In this document: one piece after another, positions 7,144 through 10,258 of the stretch
How positions within the stretch are numbered: position 1 is the stretch's first letter
Layout: each line of letters starts with the position of its first letter
NCBI GenBank assembly: GCA_027064785.1
Contig: JAMOPE010000284.1
Coordinates: 1 to 10,258 of the forward strand
From: Geobacteraceae bacterium
Lineage (GTDB): Bacteria; Desulfobacterota; Desulfuromonadia; Desulfuromonadales; Geopsychrobacteraceae
Direction: 5' to 3'
DNA: 10,258 nt
Made by a program: the position numbers and the translations under genes
Notes under the pieces: model-generated
The model's input: the letters and a program-made list of their open reading frames with translations, nothing else
The model's database searches: none
What the model was told of the DNA's origin: nothing

Positions 7144-8586
7144 ATGGCGGATCGTGATTTAGCCTCGATTCAGGAAGCGAGAGATCTGGTCAGCAGAGCG
7201 CGGGCGGCACAACAGGAGTTTGCCCGTTTGAATCAGCAGCAGGTCGATCAGGCCGTTCAGGCGATTTCAAAAGTGATGACGGCGATGGCAAAGGATCTGG
7301 CGACGATGGCGGTTGAAGAAACCGGTTTTGGGAATGCCGAGGATAAAACCAAAAAGAACCTTCTGGCTTCAGATAAGCTGTTCAAGCGGATTCAACCGCT
7401 GAAAACCATCGGGGTGATTGATGAGGGGCGGGAGAGTAAAATCACCAAGGTGGCGGTTCCTGCCGGAATTATTGCGGCGTTGATCCCATCGACCAATCCG
7501 ACCTCAACAACAATTTATAAAACGTTGATTTCGCTCAAGGCAGGCAACGGTGTGGTGTTCAGCCCTCATCCCAGTGCCTTGCGGTGTATCGGCCGGACAG
7601 TTGAAATTATCCGTCAGGTTCTCAAGGAACTGAATATTCCCGCAGATCTGATAAGCATGATTGAGATCCCGACCCTTGAGGGGACTGCCGAGCTGATGAA
7701 ACAGGCCGATCTGATTCTGGCAACGGGCGGCCCGGCGATGGTCAAGGCGGCATACAGTTCAGGAACTCCCGCTCTGGGTGTCGGCCCGGGTAACGTCCCG
7801 GTCTTTATCGAGAAGAGTGCCGATATTGACGCGGCGGTTAAGCGGGTTATGACAGGGAAAACGTTTGATTACGGAACTGTCTGCTCTTCGGAGCAGGCCA
7901 TCGTCACCGAAGATGCAATTGTCGAACAGGTCAAGCGGGCGTTTGTCTCACAGGGAGGTTATTTCCTCGAAGGTGAGGCGGCAGAGAAGGTCAAAGTCAT
8001 CATGAAGAGCCCGAAAGGGGGGATGAATGCAGCGATTGTCGGTAAGCCTGCCAGTGAGCTGGCAAAGATGGCGGGGATCGAGGTTCCGGCAGGAACGCGA
8101 CTGTTGCTGTATGAAGAAAAAGGTGTTGGCCCCGGTTATCCTTTTTCGTACGAAAAATTAACAGGACTGATGGGCTTTTACAGTGTCAAGGACTGGCATG
8201 CCGCCGCCGATTTGTGTTTACGGCTGTTGAAAAATGGAGGACTTGGTCATTCTCTGTCGCTCCATTCCAATAACGAAGAGATTATCCGCCATTTCGGTTT
8301 GAACATGCCGGTATCGCGGCTGCTGGTGAATACGCCATCCTCTCTGGGTGCCGTTGGCAGTACGACAAATCTTGATCCCTCCCTGACGCTGGGCTGTGGC
8401 CCGGTTGGTGGCAGTTCGACCTCTGATAATGTCGGGACACAGCATCTGTTTAATATCCGTTCTATCGCCTACGGGCTTGATCAGGCGGTTCCACAAAAAA
8501 CAACAACCAGCATTGATATCGATAAGATCAGTGCTTTGGTTGTCGAACAATTGAAGAAAATGAATTATGTTCCAGCGGAAGTTTGA
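7144..8586 (+). CDS. eutE: EutE, CoA-acylating acetaldehyde dehydrogenase
   Basis: 480 residues of the aldehyde dehydrogenase superfamily. It oxidises acetaldehyde to acetyl-CoA with NAD+ inside the compartment. The catalytic cysteine is C247 in FDYGTVCSSEQAI. Nucleotide-binding and structural blocks include IIAALIPSTNPTST (109-122), ILATGGPAMVKAAY (191-204) and LGVGPGNVPVF (211-221). The N-terminus begins almost directly with the catalytic fold (DLASIQEARDLVSRAR). It lacks the separate N-terminal helix of Escherichia coli EutE. A Thr/Gln-rich linker (449-455) is instead followed by a C-terminal amphipathic helix at 456-475 (SIDIDKISALVVEQLKKMNY) that looks like an encapsulation peptide. AAGGAG (7130-7135) precedes the ATG, inside the end of the eutK-like gene. 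Confidence 0.96.
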   Translation: MADRDLASIQEARDLVSRARAAQQEFARLNQQQVDQAVQAISKVMTAMAKDLATMAVEETGFGNAEDKTKKNLLASDKLFKRIQPLKTIGVIDEGRESKITKVAVPAGIIAALIPSTNPTSTTIYKTLISLKAGNGVVFSPHPSALRCIGRTVEIIRQVLKELNIPADLISMIEIPTLEGTAELMKQADLILATGGPAMVKAAYSSGTPALGVGPGNVPVFIEKSADIDAAVKRVMTGKTFDYGTVCSSEQAIVTEDAIVEQVKRAFVSQGGYFLEGEAAEKVKVIMKSPKGGMNAAIVGKPASELAKMAGIEVPAGTRLLLYEEKGVGPGYPFSYEKLTGLMGFYSVKDWHAAADLCLRLLKNGGLGHSLSLHSNNEEIIRHFGLNMPVSRLLVNTPSSLGAVGSTTNLDPSLTLGCGPVGGSSTSDNVGTQHLFNIRSIAYGLDQAVPQKTTTSIDIDKISALVVEQLKKMNYVPAEV

Positions 8587-8647
8587 TAATGACTGAAAAA
8601 GCAGTTTTAAACTCACACACGATCCAATAACGGAAAAGGAGAAAACA

Positions 8648-8932
8648 ATGGCAACATCAAGTGCAATCGGAATGGTAGAGACCCGCGGTTTTGTCGCAGC
8701 CCTCGAAGCTGCTGATGCAATGGTCAAGGCAGCGAACGTCACTCTGGTCGGTAAGACTCAGGTCGGTAGCGGTCTGGTGGCAATCCTGGTGCGTGGCGAT
8801 GTCGGTGCCGTCAAAGCGGCAACGGATGCTGGCGCGGCTGCTGCTGCCAAAGTTGGTGAAGTGGTCAGCGTCCACGTGATTCCACGCCCTCATGACGAAG
8901 TTGAAATTATTCTGCCGAAGATAAAAGAGTAA
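8648..8932 (+). CDS. eutM: EutM-type hexameric BMC shell protein, copy 1
   Basis: 94 residues, a canonical single BMC domain. It contains [20 protein letters not shown], the pore motif QVGSGL (38-43), [19 protein letters not shown] and the typical C-terminal [12 protein letters not shown]. Hexamers of this family form most of the flat shell, and their central pores pass small metabolites. AGGAG (8637-8641) precedes the ATG. The 61-nt gap after eutE shows only a weak ACTG/CAGT hairpin near 8591 and no terminator. It is 90% identical to the protein from copy 2 (85 of 94 residues by direct comparison). Confidence 0.97.
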   Translation: MATSSAIGMVETRGFVAALEAADAMVKAANVTLVGKTQVGSGLVAILVRGDVGAVKAATDAGAAAAAKVGEVVSVHVIPRPHDEVEIILPKIKE

Positions 8933-8935
8933 TTG

Positions 8936-8949
8936 TCTCTGCTCAGAGA
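8936..8949 (+). other. Small hairpin just after eutM copy 1
   Basis: TCTCT (8936-8940) pairs with AGAGA (8945-8949) around the tetraloop GCTC, 3 nt after the stop codon. There is no T-run, so it is not an intrinsic terminator. It could protect the mRNA 3' end after processing, but nothing in the sequence shows that. Confidence 0.35.
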
Positions 8950-8958
8950 TGATGGAGA

Positions 8959-9049
8959 TGCAATCCGCATATCAAGGGACACATAAACCCGTCCATGGGG
9001 TTTGTTGCCGCCATCCATGGCGACAAACACCCTTGATCTACGAATTGCA
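8959..9049. repeat. Large imperfect inverted repeat / branched palindromic element between the eutM copies
   Basis: Outer arms TGCAAT (8959-8964) and ATTGCA (9044-9049) are complementary. A symmetric 6+6 internal loop separates them from ATCAAGGG (8971-8978) and CCCTTGAT (9030-9037), also complementary. Inside are two hairpins: AAACCC (8985-8990) with GGGTTT (8998-9003), and GTTGCC (9004-9009) with GGCGAC (9019-9024). Both loop regions carry the self-complementary CCATGG (8993-8998 and 9015-9020). The result is a three-way-junction shape of 91 nt. It may be a palindromic extragenic repeat dispersed in the genome or a structured RNA in the eut mRNA. No ORF on either strand across it looks like a protein. 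Confidence 0.6.
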
Positions 9050-9110
9050 GGTCCGTCCGGAATGGTGCCGAACAGTCGCATGTTTTTTAAAAGAAGGCAG
9101 AATATAAAAG

Positions 9111-9132
9111 TTTATCTCAATGGCGGGATAAA
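9111..9132 (+). promoter_or_regulatory. Hairpin with A1/G4 hexaloop upstream of eutM copy 2
   Basis: TTTATCTC (9111-9118) pairs with GGGATAAA (9125-9132), 8 bp with one G-U, closing the hexaloop AATGGC (9119-9124). The loop has A at position 1 and G at position 4, as in EutV targets, and the stem ends 9 nt before the Shine-Dalgarno of the second eutM. No partner hexaloop hairpin and no T-run terminator are seen next to it, so a canonical antitermination site is not supported. A single A1/G4 loop can arise by chance. Confidence 0.4.
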
Positions 9133-9152
9133 GGTTTGAAAAAGGAGAAACA

Positions 9153-9437
9153 ATGGCGGTTTTAAGTGCATTGGGAATGGTGGAAACCCGTGGTTTTGTT
9201 GCAGCTCTCGAAGCAGCAGACGCAATGGTCAAGGCAGCAAATGTCACTCTTGTCGGTAAGACTCAGGTCGGTACCGGTTTGGTAGCAATTCTGGTGCGTG
9301 GCGATGTCGGTGCGGTCAAAGCAGCGACCGATGCCGGTGCGGCAGCGGCTGCCAAAGTTGGTGAAGTGGTCAGTGTCCATGTGATTCCACGGCCTCATGA
9401 TGAAGTTGAACTGATTCTCCCCAGTCAGGGAAAATAA
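9153..9437 (+). CDS. eutM: EutM-type hexameric BMC shell protein, copy 2
   Basis: 94 residues, the same canonical BMC domain as copy 1. The nine differences fall at residues 3, 4, 7, 41 and 87 and in the last four residues (91-94). Residue 41 lies in the pore loop: QVGTGL here, QVGSGL in copy 1. The DNA differs at many silent third positions while the protein core is unchanged, so the duplication is not very recent and both copies appear to be under purifying selection. AAGGAG (9142-9147) precedes the ATG. The stop codon directly abuts the start of the next gene, so translation of the two is probably coupled. Confidence 0.97.
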   Translation: MAVLSALGMVETRGFVAALEAADAMVKAANVTLVGKTQVGTGLVAILVRGDVGAVKAATDAGAAAAAKVGEVVSVHVIPRPHDEVELILPSQGK

Positions 9438-10258
9438 ATGATCGAAAAAGTCATCACGGAAGCTTTATTGAGGACACAATTTCTCAAAGGGCTTCCCGAG
9501 ACTTTTACTCTGACTGAGAGTCAGCTGCTGACTCCGGCGGCAGCACAGTTTCTCAACGACCGCAAGATTTCGGTTGTTAAGGTAAAAGAGACGACCGGGG
9601 CAGGTTATATCGCGGTTGAGGATGGTCAAAACTATCCGGTGAAGCCGGAGCATATGACCCATCTGATCGGTCGTCAACTGGTGCCGAAGGATCATCCGCG
9701 GATTATTTTCCGTGGTCTGATTGACAACTTTCAGGCTGAGGTGCTGTTACAACAGCAGTATGAGGAACAACGGGGCAATGGTTCTCTGAGCAAACAGCTG
9801 GAAGATCTGTTTCGCCGGGCGCAGGAGATTCTGAAGGCCGAAGTGACCGGTAAGGAACTTGAGCCATGCAACTTTCTCGGTTGGAGTGAAGCTGAGATCA
9901 GAGAACGTTCCCATACGCCTCAGAAGTATTTTGGTATCGGGCACCTTGATCTCAGTGCCGAACTGAGCCCGGAAGTTTTGTCGCTCAACCGCTTACGGAC
10001 GTTGATTCGACGGGTTGAATTGGCAGCGGTGACAGCGTTTACTCACGGTGAAACGGTTGAACAGCCAGATATCCTGCAGGCACTGAACCGCTTGAGCAGT
10101 GTGATTTATGTGATGATGCTGGTCGCTGACGGGGCGAAAGGGCAACGCGGAGAGAGTATGGATAACCGACTGGTTGACGAGGTCGTTGCTAAAGTGATGA
10201 CCCGTTTTGAAGCGACAGATCGGCAGATTCCGGTGGAGCTGTCGGCCCGCCACGTCCA
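9438..10258 (+). CDS. eutT: EutT-like cobalamin adenosyltransferase fused in frame to a PduL-like phosphotransacylase N-terminus (partial, runs off the window)
   Basis: Reading from the ATG at 9438 gives 273 codons with no stop before the window edge. Residues 1-240 align by eye with EutT, the ATP:cob(I)alamin adenosyltransferase that makes adenosylcobalamin for EutBC. Shared blocks are ITEALLR (6-12), LVPKDHPRIIFRG, GWSEAEIRERSH, SLNRLRT and QPDILQALNRLSSVIYVMM (209-227). The cysteine-rich metal motif of Salmonella EutT is missing; the only cysteine is C144. Residues 241-273 begin with an amphipathic helix (MDNRLVDEVVAKVMTRF) and reach IPVELSARHV, which matches the start of PduL. PduL transfers acyl groups from CoA to phosphate, and its RHVH motif holds zinc-binding histidines. 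The last two bases (CA) fit the next His. The EutT part is confident. The fusion is directly readable, but the rest of PduL is outside the window. Confidence 0.85.
   Translation, partial: MIEKVITEALLRTQFLKGLPETFTLTESQLLTPAAAQFLNDRKISVVKVKETTGAGYIAVEDGQNYPVKPEHMTHLIGRQLVPKDHPRIIFRGLIDNFQAEVLLQQQYEEQRGNGSLSKQLEDLFRRAQEILKAEVTGKELEPCNFLGWSEAEIRERSHTPQKYFGIGHLDLSAELSPEVLSLNRLRTLIRRVELAAVTAFTHGETVEQPDILQALNRLSSVIYVMMLVADGAKGQRGESMDNRLVDEVVAKVMTRFEATDRQIPVELSARHV
10149..10160 (+). promoter_or_regulatory. Possible internal Shine-Dalgarno and ATG for a separate PduL product
   Basis: GGAGAG (10149-10154) lies 3 nt before an in-frame ATG (10158-10160) at the exact point where PduL-type sequence begins. 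In a non-fused arrangement this would be the pduL start. It could therefore give a free PduL in addition to the fusion. The spacing is short, so initiation strength is uncertain. Confidence 0.4.

Noticed and set aside
8591..8610. ACTG/CAGT hairpin with loop AAAAAG upstream of eutM copy 1, considered as a EutV target or terminator
   Set aside because: Loop position 4 is A, not G; the stem has only 4 bp; and the following T stretch is too short for a terminator.
8218..8742. Minus-strand frame crossing from eutM into eutE, plus a similar start repeated at 9038-9247
   Set aside because: The similar N-termini of these two antisense frames only reflect the eutM duplication on the other strand.
8890..9081. 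Minus-strand 63-residue frame through the palindromic element
   Set aside because: Its sequence (for example VAMDGG) comes from the CCATGG palindromes; there is no ribosome binding site or protein-like pattern.
8933..9152. Adenosylcobalamin riboswitch in the long intergenic gap
   Set aside because: No B12-box-like GCCACTG segment or the expected multi-stem core was found in this gap or in 2045-2174.

Overview
The window is the central part of an ethanolamine-utilization (eut) operon that encodes a bacterial microcompartment (BMC). All supported genes lie on the + strand. No IS element, tRNA, rRNA or CRISPR array is visible. Moderate GC content and protein character suggest a Gram-negative anaerobe, perhaps a Desulfuromonas/Pelobacter-type member of Desulfobacterota. 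That placement is inference. The gene order and the regulatory logic (EutVW two-component system plus RNA antitermination) resemble eut loci of Firmicutes such as Enterococcus more than the eutR-controlled enterobacterial operon.

Regulatory region (1-2174): eutV (response regulator with an RNA-binding ANTAR domain) overlaps eutW (cytoplasmic sensor kinase). Downstream is a 130-nt intergenic region with two small hairpins. Both have hexaloops with A at position 1 and G at position 4. The second hairpin shares bases with the 5' arm of an intrinsic terminator. This matches the known EutV antitermination site, so the structural genes should be read through only when EutW phosphorylates EutV.

Structural region (2175-9437): eutA (ammonia-lyase reactivase), eutB and eutC (ammonia-lyase subunits), eutL (trimeric shell protein), a eutK-like shell protein with an unusual basic tail and Rho-N-like C-terminal domain, eutE (acetaldehyde dehydrogenase, with its likely encapsulation helix at the C-terminus), and two nearly identical eutM shell genes. 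The eutM copies are separated by 220 nt that contain a large imperfect inverted repeat and a hairpin just upstream of the second copy.

Right edge (9438-10258): an open frame encodes a complete EutT-like cobalamin adenosyltransferase. It continues without a stop into the N-terminus of what looks like a PduL-type phosphotransacylase, and the window ends inside that second domain. The apparent EutT-PduL fusion is the most unusual feature seen.

Pathway: EutT makes adenosylcobalamin, and EutA keeps EutBC charged with it. EutBC converts ethanolamine to acetaldehyde and ammonia. EutE converts acetaldehyde to acetyl-CoA and NADH. PduL would convert acetyl-CoA to acetyl-phosphate, recycling CoA inside a shell of EutL, EutM and EutK-like proteins. 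EutG, EutN, EutS, EutH, EutJ, EutP and EutQ are not in this window and may lie outside it.
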